Of a stretch of 6,691 nucleotides of DNA, positions 1 to 6,279 are shown piece by piece. Under the pieces are notes generated by a model. It was not told the origin of the DNA. It worked only from the letters and a program-made list of their open reading frames with translations, and did not search any database. Within the stretch, counting starts at the first letter, position 1. Each line of letters starts with the position of its first letter. The DNA is from an uncultured Chitinophagaceae bacterium (GTDB taxonomy: Bacteria > Bacteroidota > Bacteroidia > Chitinophagales > Chitinophagaceae): assembly GCA_903832075.1 (NCBI GenBank), contig CAILAF010000302.1:1-6691 (forward strand). The letters run 5' to 3'. The position numbers and the translations under genes were made by a program.

Positions 1-192
1 ATTGGTATCACTCTAACAGAGAGCCTTGCTATGTATCCTGCATCATCGGTTTGCGGTTGGTATTTCTCGCATCCGCAAAGTCAATATTTTGGTGTTGGAA
101 AAATTTCTAAAGATCAATTGGAAGATTATGCAAAACGCAAAGGCATGAGTTATGATGAAGCAGAAAAATGGTTGAGACAAAATTTAGAATAG
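1..192 (+). CDS. metH: Cobalamin-dependent methionine synthase, C-terminal end (5' partial)
   Basis: This is the last 63 codons of a gene that begins outside the window; frame 1 is open from base 1 to a TAG at 190-192. The sequence matches the end of the AdoMet-binding reactivation domain of MetH: an LTES/AMYPASSVCGWYF stretch (residues 5-22), then SHPQSQYFGVGKI (23-35), then DYAKRKGMS and a final EKWLRQNLE. In E. coli MetH the equivalent SHP-S-KYY segment carries a tyrosine that contacts AdoMet; Tyr29 here is its likely counterpart (inferred by alignment from memory). The full enzyme moves a methyl group from methyltetrahydrofolate through cobalamin to homocysteine in the cytoplasm, and this domain reductively remethylates oxidised cobalamin. 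The gene converges on the methyltransferase gene, with only 16 bp between the two stop codons. Whether the other MetH domains are on the same polypeptide cannot be seen. Confidence 0.95.
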   Translation: MGITLTESLAMYPASSVCGWYFSHPQSQYFGVGKISKDQLEDYAKRKGMSYDEAEKWLRQNLE

Positions 193-208
193 AAAAATAT
201 TTTTTAAA
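193..208. other. 16-bp convergent junction with an A/T palindrome
   Basis: Only 16 bases separate the stop codons of metH (+) and the methyltransferase gene (-). They contain a perfect 12-bp palindrome, AAAAATATTTTT, at 193-204. With no G or C in the stem it would be a weak hairpin, but it gives an A-tract followed by a T-tract on both strands and could help transcripts end in either direction. No ordinary GC-rich intrinsic terminator is visible here. Confidence 0.4.
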
Positions 209-895
209 TTAGGGCTTAATCTTAAACTCAAAAAAACTTGCAAAAATATTATTGTATTTAATTTTATCCTCTCCGTTTTCTGAATTATTTATATCATCAC
301 TTAATGGTATTTCATTAACCAATTCAAATCCGGTATCATCCATCAACTTAAAAAATTCAGGCTTCAGCATAAATGCTCTGTCGCAATGTCTTTGTTTAGC
401 AGCGGGTGTTTTATAAAATGTTTCAACAATAAATAATTTCCCATCATTTTGCATTATTCTTTTCACGTCATTCATCATGGCTTCTCTAAATTCAAATTCA
501 TGTACCGAAATGGCAATAAAAATTTTCTTAAAAAAATGATCCGGAAATTTGGTACTTTGTTTATCGCCAACAAAAAATCTAAAATTATTTACATCAACAT
601 TTGCACACGATTTTTTGTTTTCGTATTCATAAATAAATTTTTTGAGTACTCCTTTTTTGATGTCTTCTTCATAAAAAATTACACCTGGCATATAATGTGC
701 AATTCTAACAATGGTATATCCCATTCCCGCACCAATATCGGCTAAAGTATCGCCCGAATGTAAATGTAATTGCGAAGCAATTTTTACATAGAAAGTATCT
801 TTCGGAGATTGATTACAAAATGTTTTCTGAGTTTGTGCTAATAAAATAATTACTAAAAAATTTGTACTTAACAGGAAAAATAATTTTTTCTTCAT
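209..895 (-). CDS. Exported class I SAM-dependent methyltransferase, substrate unknown
   Basis: The protein has 228 residues. The first 20 are a short lysine-rich start (MKKK) followed by a hydrophobic run ending LLA, which looks like a signal peptide or N-terminal anchor. Cys27 (KTFC) does not fit a lipobox and lies beyond a polar gap, so a lipoprotein is unlikely. Residues 52-60, ADIGAGMGY, are the glycine-rich motif I of class I Rossmann methyltransferases. FYEEDI (74-79) is the expected acidic end of strand 2, VGDKQSTKFPD (109-119) precedes strand 4, and IAISVHEF (127-134) is the motif after strand 4. DGKLFIVE (151-158) fits strand 5. The fold is therefore well supported but the substrate is not. 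The start codon lies 29 bp after the AsmA stop with no promoter between them, so co-transcription with AsmA is likely. An exported SAM enzyme is puzzling because SAM is cytoplasmic; cytoplasmic anchoring is the alternative. Confidence 0.8.
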   Translation of the reverse strand: MKKKLFFLLSTNFLVIILLAQTQKTFCNQSPKDTFYVKIASQLHLHSGDTLADIGAGMGYTIVRIAHYMPGVIFYEEDIKKGVLKKFIYEYENKKSCANVDVNNFRFFVGDKQSTKFPDHFFKKIFIAISVHEFEFREAMMNDVKRIMQNDGKLFIVETFYKTPAAKQRHCDRAFMLKPEFFKLMDDTGFELVNEIPLSDDINNSENGEDKIKYNNIFASFFEFKIKP

Positions 896-924
896 TAAAT
901 TTTTGTTGTTAGCACTATAAATTA

Positions 925-3900
925 TTATTGTTCCTTATCTTCTGTTTCTTCTAATTTATCCGAATCCTTTTCCTTACGCAAATGCACATTGGGATTGGAT
1001 TGTGTGCCGGTAATGGTAAAAGGAATTCCAAAAATTCCTAATGGCGGCAAACCAACTCGACCAGTTAAATTTAATTTGCCATCGAAACTAACCTGTCCTT
1101 CAAAACGGGGACGAAATCCAAAAATGCGCAACTTGGTTCTTTCCATTGTAATAATATTATTTTTAATGCTTGTTTTAATATTAATGCCCTTTAAATCTGG
1201 ATCATTTAAACTGTCTTTATTGGTTGCTTTACTTACAGCGCTCATTATTTTTAAACCTTTTACTTTTACTTTTCCCAACGTTAATATACCACCACCAACT
1301 AATGATGGATAAATAGGATGCATGTTTGAATCTAATTTTCCGGAGAGTTGATACTCTAAAGAAACAATTCCATGCACCGATGCTGCTGATGTTGCCAGAT
1401 CGTGAAACAATTTTATTTCTTTGTATGCTTTATGAATATCGAAATTTTTTGCATTGATATGATAATCGAATGTCGCTTTAGTTGGCGAAACAGTTTTATA
1501 AGTTACATCCATCACAACAGGTGCACCAATAATAGTAAAGCCACTTTGTTTCATTTCCATTTTACTGCTATCAATAATCAATTGCCCTTTTACTTTTGTT
1601 ATTTCCATTCCGTTATAAACAACTTTATTGGCATCTGCATTTAGTGTTAAAGATAAATTGGAAGGAATCATAACTACGCCAGTTGATGTTGATTTATTTT
1701 TTGAAGAAGTATCGGCATAAGCCATCAATTCATCAATAATTAAATTATTACTTTTTAAATCAAAATTTCCTTTTAATGGTGCATTATTTTTAGTAGCATA
1801 ATTGATTACGTTATTCAAATAACCATTCAATGTAAAATCAGAATTACCATATTTTGCTTTGAACTGATCGAAGAACATTTTATCCTGATCGAAATGAAAA
1901 ACACCTTTGTTAATTAAAAACGGCATTGGAAATAAATCGGAATGAAGCGACAGATCATTCACTTGCAATGTTCCCGAATTAAATAATTTTTCGTAATGAC
2001 CAGATGTTGCATCGCTTTGCAAACCGCGTAATGATAAATTGGCTTTCACCAATCCTGATACATCATAACCTTTAATGGCAAATACTTTGTAGATCTTTCC
2101 AATGTCGATGGTTCCGTTGGAAGTGATATCATATTTTATGTTCGAAAAATCTTTTAAGTTCAATTGCATTTGAAAGGGTTGTCCTTCAAACTCAATAGCG
2201 GCGGGCAATACATTGATGACTAAATCTTTTAACGAACCATTTTTGCTTTGCACATTGGCACTAACATTTATTTTTTCAATTGGATGCGGATAATATTTTG
2301 TTTGCACTGTTCCATTCTTCAAATTAATTTGAGCATTGGTGACAGGAAATATTTTTTTCTTTTGATCGAAATTTCCTTTAGCTGTTACATCAACAAAGAG
2401 ATCGCCTTTCAAAGTCATGCTGTCCAACGGATAAAATTGTTGCACATCGGCTAAATGAAACAACGATTTTATATCGGCATCAACTTGCAATATGTCGCCT
2501 GCTTTTATTTTGATGAACCCATTTATATAATCGCTCAACACATTTGCATTAATATTTTCAACACTTAAAGAAGCATGTTTATAATCATTATCATTGCATT
2601 CGGCTTTTAAAACAAAACTTATTTTATCAATTGGCTTTGGTAATTTTTTATATTTAATCAATCCATTTTCTAAAGAAGAATTAAAATGAAAAATGGGGAT
2701 ACTGGTAACAATCGTATCTTTTTTTCTAACACCGGATTGAACAATTTTTGTTTCATATTTTCCATTCGCGTCAAACTGCAAACGATAAATACCGGCTAAT
2801 TCCAATCCCTGCAAACCCATGCCACGAGACAGTTTCAGCAAATCTAATTCGGCTTTTGCTTTTGATTTGATGAGCATCGTATTCAATCCGGTTAAATGAA
2901 ATTGCGAAGCGAAATAACTTTTATCCATATTAAAATACAACGAATCCAAATCAACATGCAAACTATCGGTATTTAATTTTGGTAATGAAGTTGAAAAATC
3001 AACATACAAATTTTTTAAAGTGGTTGGAGCTTTATCATAATCCAAATAACCATTGCGCACTTTCATATTTAAATTAAAATCGGGCGCTGCATTTTCGGAG
3101 GCAATATATTTCCCTTTTAAGGAAGCTACAATATCTGTTTTACCGCCGGCATCAATTTTCGAAAACCATGGTGTATATTCCGGTGGTAATGCACTTAACA
3201 CATCATACAAATCGGCATTATCAGAATTCATAGTAAAATCCATATTGTATCCACTTTTCAAAAATTCAAATTTTCCATTGAATTGAAAAGGCAAATGATT
3301 TAATACCAAATCATTTTTTTCAAAAATAAATGCTAATGAATTGGTATTTATTTTTGTAATGAGATTGGCTTTTAATTTTTTTGAACCAATATAATGCGAT
3401 TGATTATAATCCAAATCAAATGAATCTATCTTTACGCTGGAAGCCAAGTCGAATATAGCTTTGCTGAGATCACCTTTACCGGAATAATTAAATCCTTTGG
3501 CAGTAATTAATATTGGAATAGAACGATCATCATAAACCAAATTGGTTTTATCAATTTGAATATGTTCTAATTGCAATGAAGCACTTCCGGTGTCTGCCGG
3601 ATTTTTTATTTGATGTATTGTATCTGCTTTATAAACATTATAATTCGGTTCGCCATTTTTGTTCACTTCAATATTTATATCTCCACCACTCACATAAATT
3701 TCGCTGATGCTGATACTTTTTGAAAAGATGGATTTTAAATTTATTCCTAATGCTAATTCTTTTGAGGCAATCAATGTATCTTTTTCAAATGGCTTAGAAC
3801 CTTTTAAACTAAAATCATATAAAGTTAATGTTAACGAAGGAAAATGATTGAAGAAAGACAATCTTGCTTTCGAAAAATTTAATTCGCCATTAATGCTTTT

Positions 3901-4038
3901 ATTAGTCCATTGCTTAATCTCTTGTGAAACTTTTTCGGGAAATAATATTGGCAATAAAAACATTAACAACAATAAAAAGCCAATACTGAATACCGTTATT
4001 TTTAAAAACTTTTTTATTTTTTTTGGAATACGTTTCAT
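925..4038 (-). CDS. AsmA-family envelope protein, membrane-anchored
   Basis: This is a 1037-residue protein. After a basic start (MKRIPKKIKKFLK) a single hydrophobic segment at about residues 13-33 should anchor it in the inner membrane, with the rest in the periplasm. The AsmA-type N-terminal region follows: 'GELNFSKARLSFFNHFPSL' (51-69), then YDFSLKG and repeated beta-strand-rich stretches ending in D/N-rich turns. Residues 979-1020 contain the typical AsmA-like ending, with FEGQVSFDGKLNLTGRVGLP and then PFTITGTQSNPNVHL. The last 17 residues are a charged tail. Length lies between E. coli AsmA (about 617) and YhdP (about 1266). Relatives such as TamB and YhdP are thought to form long beta grooves that move phospholipids between inner and outer membranes; that role here is inferred from the family. 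The gene lies 56 bp after the LOG stop and 29 bp before the methyltransferase. There is no frameshift. Confidence 0.87.
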   Translation of the reverse strand: MKRIPKKIKKFLKITVFSIGFLLLLMFLLPILFPEKVSQEIKQWTNKSINGELNFSKARLSFFNHFPSLTLTLYDFSLKGSKPFEKDTLIASKELALGINLKSIFSKSISISEIYVSGGDINIEVNKNGEPNYNVYKADTIHQIKNPADTGSASLQLEHIQIDKTNLVYDDRSIPILITAKGFNYSGKGDLSKAIFDLASSVKIDSFDLDYNQSHYIGSKKLKANLITKINTNSLAFIFEKNDLVLNHLPFQFNGKFEFLKSGYNMDFTMNSDNADLYDVLSALPPEYTPWFSKIDAGGKTDIVASLKGKYIASENAAPDFNLNMKVRNGYLDYDKAPTTLKNLYVDFSTSLPKLNTDSLHVDLDSLYFNMDKSYFASQFHLTGLNTMLIKSKAKAELDLLKLSRGMGLQGLELAGIYRLQFDANGKYETKIVQSGVRKKDTIVTSIPIFHFNSSLENGLIKYKKLPKPIDKISFVLKAECNDNDYKHASLSVENINANVLSDYINGFIKIKAGDILQVDADIKSLFHLADVQQFYPLDSMTLKGDLFVDVTAKGNFDQKKKIFPVTNAQINLKNGTVQTKYYPHPIEKINVSANVQSKNGSLKDLVINVLPAAIEFEGQPFQMQLNLKDFSNIKYDITSNGTIDIGKIYKVFAIKGYDVSGLVKANLSLRGLQSDATSGHYEKLFNSGTLQVNDLSLHSDLFPMPFLINKGVFHFDQDKMFFDQFKAKYGNSDFTLNGYLNNVINYATKNNAPLKGNFDLKSNNLIIDELMAYADTSSKNKSTSTGVVMIPSNLSLTLNADANKVVYNGMEITKVKGQLIIDSSKMEMKQSGFTIIGAPVVMDVTYKTVSPTKATFDYHINAKNFDIHKAYKEIKLFHDLATSAASVHGIVSLEYQLSGKLDSNMHPIYPSLVGGGILTLGKVKVKGLKIMSAVSKATNKDSLNDPDLKGINIKTSIKNNIITMERTKLRIFGFRPRFEGQVSFDGKLNLTGRVGLPPLGIFGIPFTITGTQSNPNVHLRKEKDSDKLEETEDKEQ

Positions 4039-4044
4039 TTTACA

Positions 4045-4074
4045 AAAATGTAATTTTAAAATAGTTTAAGCAAA
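4045..4074 (-). promoter_or_regulatory. Candidate internal promoter before the AsmA gene
   Basis: Read on the minus strand, TTTG (4074-4071) is followed after 18 nt by TACATTTT (4052-4045). This differs from the Bacteroidota -7 consensus TAnnTTTG only at the last base, and the spacing equals that of the strong HU promoter. It lies only 6 bp from the ATG, so transcripts would be almost leaderless. In such AT-rich DNA a chance match is quite possible; read-through from the LOG gene is the simpler model. Confidence 0.3.
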
Positions 4075-4094
4075 AATCAATCATCAATTATCTA

Positions 4095-4826
4095 TTAATT
4101 TTTTTCAAATAACCACCACAATTTCTTTCTTGGATGTTTGGCATAATTCTTTTCAACATAAGTTTGAATATGATTAATCGCTTCATTAATATCATCGGTT
4201 AATAAAACTAATTTCATATCATCCGGTGCAATGGTTCCTTCTTGCGACATTTCTTCAATCGTTTTCATCAATTCAGCATAATAAGCTGTACCGTATAAAA
4301 CAATTGGAAATTGTTTCATTGTTTTAGTTTGTATTAATGTAATGGTTTCGAAAAATTCATCCATTGTTCCAAATCCGCCGGGCATAATAATAAATGCATA
4401 CGAATATTTTACCAACATTACTTTTCTTACAAAAAAATGTTCGAATGTGATAGAAATATTTACATAAGGATTTAATTTTTGTTCGAATGGCAATTTAATA
4501 TTACAACCAATTGATTCACCATTTGCTTCAAAAGCGCCTCTGTTGGCGGCTTCCATAATTCCGGGGCCACCACCGGTCATAGTGGTGAAACCCAATTGTG
4601 CTATGCGTTTACCAAATTCTCTGGCAACATTATAATATTGATGATTCGCAGTAAAACGTGCACTGCCAAAAACAGTAATGCATGGATCAACAAAATGTAA
4701 TGTTCTGAATCCTTTAATAAATTCCTTGAATACTTTCCATGCAAAACGCAATTCCCACATTCTTGATTTCGGACCTTCTAAATAAAAATGTTCTTTTATT
4801 GGAACTATATTTTCTTTTTCTGCCAT
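4095..4826 (-). CDS. LOG-family protein (nucleoside 5'-monophosphate phosphoribohydrolase type)
   Basis: The protein has 243 residues. It carries both signatures of the LOG family: GGGPGIMEAANRGA (residues 85-98) and PGGFGTMDE (149-157), a full match to PGGxGTxxE. The family's catalytic arginine and glutamate are likely Arg134 (in FVRKVML) and Glu157. FGSAR (53-57) is the usual start of the nucleotide-binding Rossmann core. Characterised members split cytokinin or purine riboside 5'-monophosphates into free base and ribose 5-phosphate in the cytoplasm. Many database entries still say 'lysine decarboxylase', which these motifs do not support. The N-terminal extension of about 45 residues and charged C-terminus (HPRKKLWWLFEKN) make it longer than the roughly 190-residue plant-type enzymes. 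Its true substrate in this organism is unknown. It is the first gene of the minus-strand block and is transcribed divergently from xth. Confidence 0.88.
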   Translation of the reverse strand: MAEKENIVPIKEHFYLEGPKSRMWELRFAWKVFKEFIKGFRTLHFVDPCITVFGSARFTANHQYYNVAREFGKRIAQLGFTTMTGGGPGIMEAANRGAFEANGESIGCNIKLPFEQKLNPYVNISITFEHFFVRKVMLVKYSYAFIIMPGGFGTMDEFFETITLIQTKTMKQFPIVLYGTAYYAELMKTIEEMSQEGTIAPDDMKLVLLTDDINEAINHIQTYVEKNYAKHPRKKLWWLFEKN

Positions 4827-4905
4827 AAATAAATTTCTAAAGAATAAAGTTCGGGCAAAGCAAGCAAATGAAAATGATAATTATCTTGCAACAATAAATA
4901 AAATC
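4827..4905. other. Divergent intergenic region between LOG and xth
   Basis: This 79-bp spacer must hold the promoters for two divergent genes. For the minus-strand block there is a reasonable candidate (separate entry, 4839-4868). For xth I find no good match: the nearest is TATCTTG (4882-4888), which is one T short of TAnnTTTG and lacks a clear upstream TTTG. Both leaders are A/T-rich with no Shine-Dalgarno sequence. Confidence 0.5.
4839..4868 (-). promoter_or_regulatory. Candidate promoter for the LOG-AsmA-methyltransferase block
   Basis: On the minus strand TTTG (4868-4865) is followed after 18 nt by TATTCTTT (4846-4839), a partial match to TAnnTTTG. The spacing equals that of the HU promoter. 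The -7 box ends 12 bp before the LOG start codon, giving a short leader. Confidence 0.4.
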
Positions 4906-5676
4906 ATGAGAATTATTTCATACAACACCAATGGCATTCGTGCTGCAATAAAAAAAGGTTTGATTGATTGGTTAAAAACTGATCCTGCAGATATTATTTG
5001 TATTCAGGAAACCAAAGCCAATAAAGATGATGTTGATTATAAAAGTATTGAAGCATTAGGTTTTGAAACTTTTTGGTTCTCTGCACAAAAAAAAGGTTAC
5101 AGCGGTGTTGCAGTGTTTACAAAAATAAAACCCGACTTTGTTGAATATGGTCATAAAAAAGAACAAAGTGATTTTGAAGGAAGAGTGATACGATTAGATT
5201 TTGGAAACATTACTTTAATTAATGCTTATTTCCCATCGGGAACAAGTGGTGATGAACGACAAACCTATAAATACAAATGGTTGGATGAATTTTTAGATTA
5301 TTTAAATGAGTTAAAAAAATCAAGACCAAAATTAATTATCACCGGTGATTATAATATTGCACATCATGACATTGATATTCATGATCCAAAAGGAAATAAA
5401 AATTCATCAGGATTTTTACCGCAAGAAAGAGAATGGATGACAAGATTTTTGTTGAATGGTTTTGTTGATACATTCCGTCATGTTCATCCAACAACTGCAC
5501 ATAAATATAGTTGGTGGAGTCAGCGTTTTCCAACTGTGCGTTTACAAAACAAAGGCTGGAGAATAGACTACATCAGTGTTACAGAGAATTTAAAAAATGA
5601 TATTGTAGCTGCAGATATTTATCCTGAAGTAAAACAAAGCGATCATTGTCCGATTTATGCAGAAATAAAAAAATAA
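4906..5676 (+). CDS. xth: Exodeoxyribonuclease III / class II AP endonuclease
   Basis: The protein has 256 residues, close to the usual length of ExoIII (268 in E. coli). The complete active site of the exonuclease-endonuclease-phosphatase fold is visible: Asn7 in SYNTNG, Glu35 in IQETK (metal binding), Tyr108 in NAYFPSG, Asp148 and Asn150 in GDYN, Asp221 in GWRIDYI, and His247 in SDHCPI. The YSWWSQR segment (201-207) matches the family's DNA-binding loop. The enzyme cuts DNA at abasic sites and trims damaged 3' ends during base excision repair in the cytoplasm. GDYN in place of GDFN or GDLN, and the IHDPKGNKNSSGF segment, fit Bacteroidota versions as I know them. The first ATG aligns with the family start (MRIISYNTNG). 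The stop is 2 bp before the DUF4286 start codon, so the two genes almost certainly share a transcript. The function call is firm; exact naming (xth, exoA) varies. Confidence 0.95.
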   Translation: MRIISYNTNGIRAAIKKGLIDWLKTDPADIICIQETKANKDDVDYKSIEALGFETFWFSAQKKGYSGVAVFTKIKPDFVEYGHKKEQSDFEGRVIRLDFGNITLINAYFPSGTSGDERQTYKYKWLDEFLDYLNELKKSRPKLIITGDYNIAHHDIDIHDPKGNKNSSGFLPQEREWMTRFLLNGFVDTFRHVHPTTAHKYSWWSQRFPTVRLQNKGWRIDYISVTENLKNDIVAADIYPEVKQSDHCPIYAEIKK

Positions 5677-5678
5677 TC

Positions 5679-5984
5679 ATGCTCATTTATAATGTAACTA
5701 TAAAAGTTGAACTCAGCATTCATGAAGCTTGGGTTGATTGGATGAAAAAAAAACATATTCCGGAAGTAATGAGTTCTGGATGTTTTACAAAATTTCAATT
5801 TGTACAAGTATTGGAAACAGATGAAAGCGATGGCGTTACTTATGCAACACAATATTTTGCAGCAACAGAAGAAGATTATAAAAAATATATTGATGAATTT
5901 GCATTGGCATTACGCCAAGATGCATTGAATACTTGGGGCAATCGTTTTGCCGGATTTCGTTCATTAATGCGCGTTGTGCATTAA
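5679..5984 (+). CDS. DUF4286 family protein, function unknown
   Basis: The protein has 101 residues. I chose the ATG at 5679, not the in-frame one at 5646, because the family begins with M-(L/I)-IYNVT and the upstream codons overlap the end of xth. The start MLIYNVTIKVE, the WVDWMKKKHIPEVMSSGCF stretch (residues 18-36), VTYATQYF (53-60) and the ending GNRFAGFRSLMRVV (87-100) match the DUF4286 family as I recall it. The beta-alpha-beta pattern and the size suggest a small ferredoxin-like or dimeric alpha/beta-barrel fold; that is inference. There is no signal peptide or membrane segment, so it should be cytoplasmic. It begins 2 bp after the xth stop, implying translational coupling. The run of nine A residues at 5745-5753 encodes the KKK before HIPEV and is in frame. 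Confidence 0.85.
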   Translation: MLIYNVTIKVELSIHEAWVDWMKKKHIPEVMSSGCFTKFQFVQVLETDESDGVTYATQYFAATEEDYKKYIDEFALALRQDALNTWGNRFAGFRSLMRVVH

Positions 5985-5998
5985 GTGTGGAAACTTTA

Positions 5999-6029
5999 TG
6001 AAGATAATTTTGTCAATCGCAAAACTTCA
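5999..6029 (+). terminator. Possible weak hairpin terminator after DUF4286
   Basis: TGAAG (5999-6003) and TTTTG (6008-6012) can pair with the contiguous CAAAACTTCA (6020-6029), leaving a 4-nt bulge (ATAA) and a 7-nt loop. It begins 15 bp after the stop codon. No run of T follows (CTATATTTCTC), so it may only be a 3'-end stabilising structure or a chance pairing. Confidence 0.3.
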
Positions 6030-6042
6030 CTATATTTCTCTC

Positions 6043-6183
6043 AAACCCTTATCCCTAAAGGATTTTAACGAACAATCGCTAAAACCCTTGCTCAGACTGC
6101 ATTTCAGCGAAATTGTATTTTTATTAAATCATTTTACAAAAATTAAAAACTTATCAAACACACACCAAATAAGGATTTTAGCG
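6043..6183. repeat. Four alternately inverted copies of an 8-13 nt unit
   Basis: Four related segments alternate in orientation: A, AAACCCTT (6043-6050); B, AAGGATTTTAACG (6058-6070); C, CGCTAAAACCCTT (6077-6089); D, AAGGATTTTAGCG (6171-6183). B and D differ at one base. C is the reverse complement of D except at one position. B and C face each other across a 6-nt loop and form a 13-pair hairpin; in minus-strand RNA both mismatches become G-U pairs. A can pair with B, B with C, or C with D, so the pairings exclude each other. It may be a remnant of a small palindromic intergenic element or a regulatory RNA structure; the sequence alone cannot decide. Confidence 0.6.
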
Positions 6184-6217
6184 TTTTCTTATGATTCTAA
6201 AATATGACAAAAAATAT

Positions 6218-6247
6218 TTTGTTGATTGATAAAAGCATCTACATTTG
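6218..6247 (+). promoter_or_regulatory. Bacteroidota-type promoter of the HU gene
   Basis: TTTG at 6218-6221 and TACATTTG at 6240-6247 are separated by 18 nt and match both parts of the Bacteroidota sigma-factor consensus exactly (TTTG and TAnnTTTG). Transcription should begin near 6252-6254, giving a leader of about 27 nt without a Shine-Dalgarno sequence. The A/T palindrome AAAATATTTT (6211-6220) overlaps the -33 box and may strengthen it. Confidence 0.85.
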
Positions 6248-6251
6248 TTCT

Positions 6252-6263
6252 AGTTAAATAACT
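6252..6263. promoter_or_regulatory. Palindrome at the predicted HU start site
   Basis: AGTTA (6252-6256) and TAACT (6259-6263) are perfect inverted arms with a 2-bp spacer, placed just where transcription is expected to begin. AAATAACT recurs at 6256-6263 and 6272-6279, the second copy directly before the ATG. An operator is possible, but a 10-bp palindrome in AT-rich DNA can arise by chance. Confidence 0.3.
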
Positions 6264-6279
6264 CATTAAAAAAATAACT

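Larger units (their letters stand above)
5985..6279. other. 295-bp intergenic region upstream of HU
   Basis: No convincing gene is present. The left part has an imperfect hairpin just after the DUF4286 stop (5999-6029). The middle holds alternately inverted short repeats (6043-6183). The right end holds the HU promoter (6218-6247) and leader. A 77-codon open frame (5974-6207) crosses the region, but its sequence is largely made by the repeats and it overlaps DUF4286, so I do not call it. Confidence 0.6.

Noticed and set aside
449..745. 98-codon plus-strand frame opposite the methyltransferase gene
   Set aside because: It lies wholly antisense to a gene with a clear methyltransferase motif; its F/N/K-rich translation is typical of shadow frames in AT-rich DNA.
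209..895. Lipoprotein interpretation of the methyltransferase (Cys27)
   Set aside because: The residues before Cys27 (QTQKTF) are polar and do not form a lipobox; the hydrophobic core ends at residue 20.
989..1312. 107-codon plus-strand frame opposite the AsmA gene
   Set aside because: It is antisense to the conserved AsmA C-terminal region. The apparent hydrophobic stretch is a mirror of the beta-strand codons on the other strand.
4095..4826. Lysine decarboxylase activity
   Set aside because: The GGGPGxMEA and PGGxGTxxE motifs are those of LOG phosphoribohydrolases; no PLP-dependent decarboxylase features are present.
5646..5678. Upstream in-frame ATG as the DUF4286 start
   Set aside because: It would add 11 residues read from the end of xth in another frame; the family start motif (IYNVT) follows directly on the ATG at 5679.
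5745..5753. Run of nine A as a slippage or frameshift site
   Set aside because: The reading frame is intact on both sides and gives the expected family sequence (WMKKKHIPEV), so no programmed shift or sequencing error needs to be assumed.
5974..6207. 77-codon plus-strand open frame between DUF4286 and HU
   Set aside because: It overlaps the DUF4286 end, has no recognisable homology, and its SLKPL-like repeats come from the DNA repeat units. Its downstream end runs up to the HU promoter. A chance frame is the better explanation.
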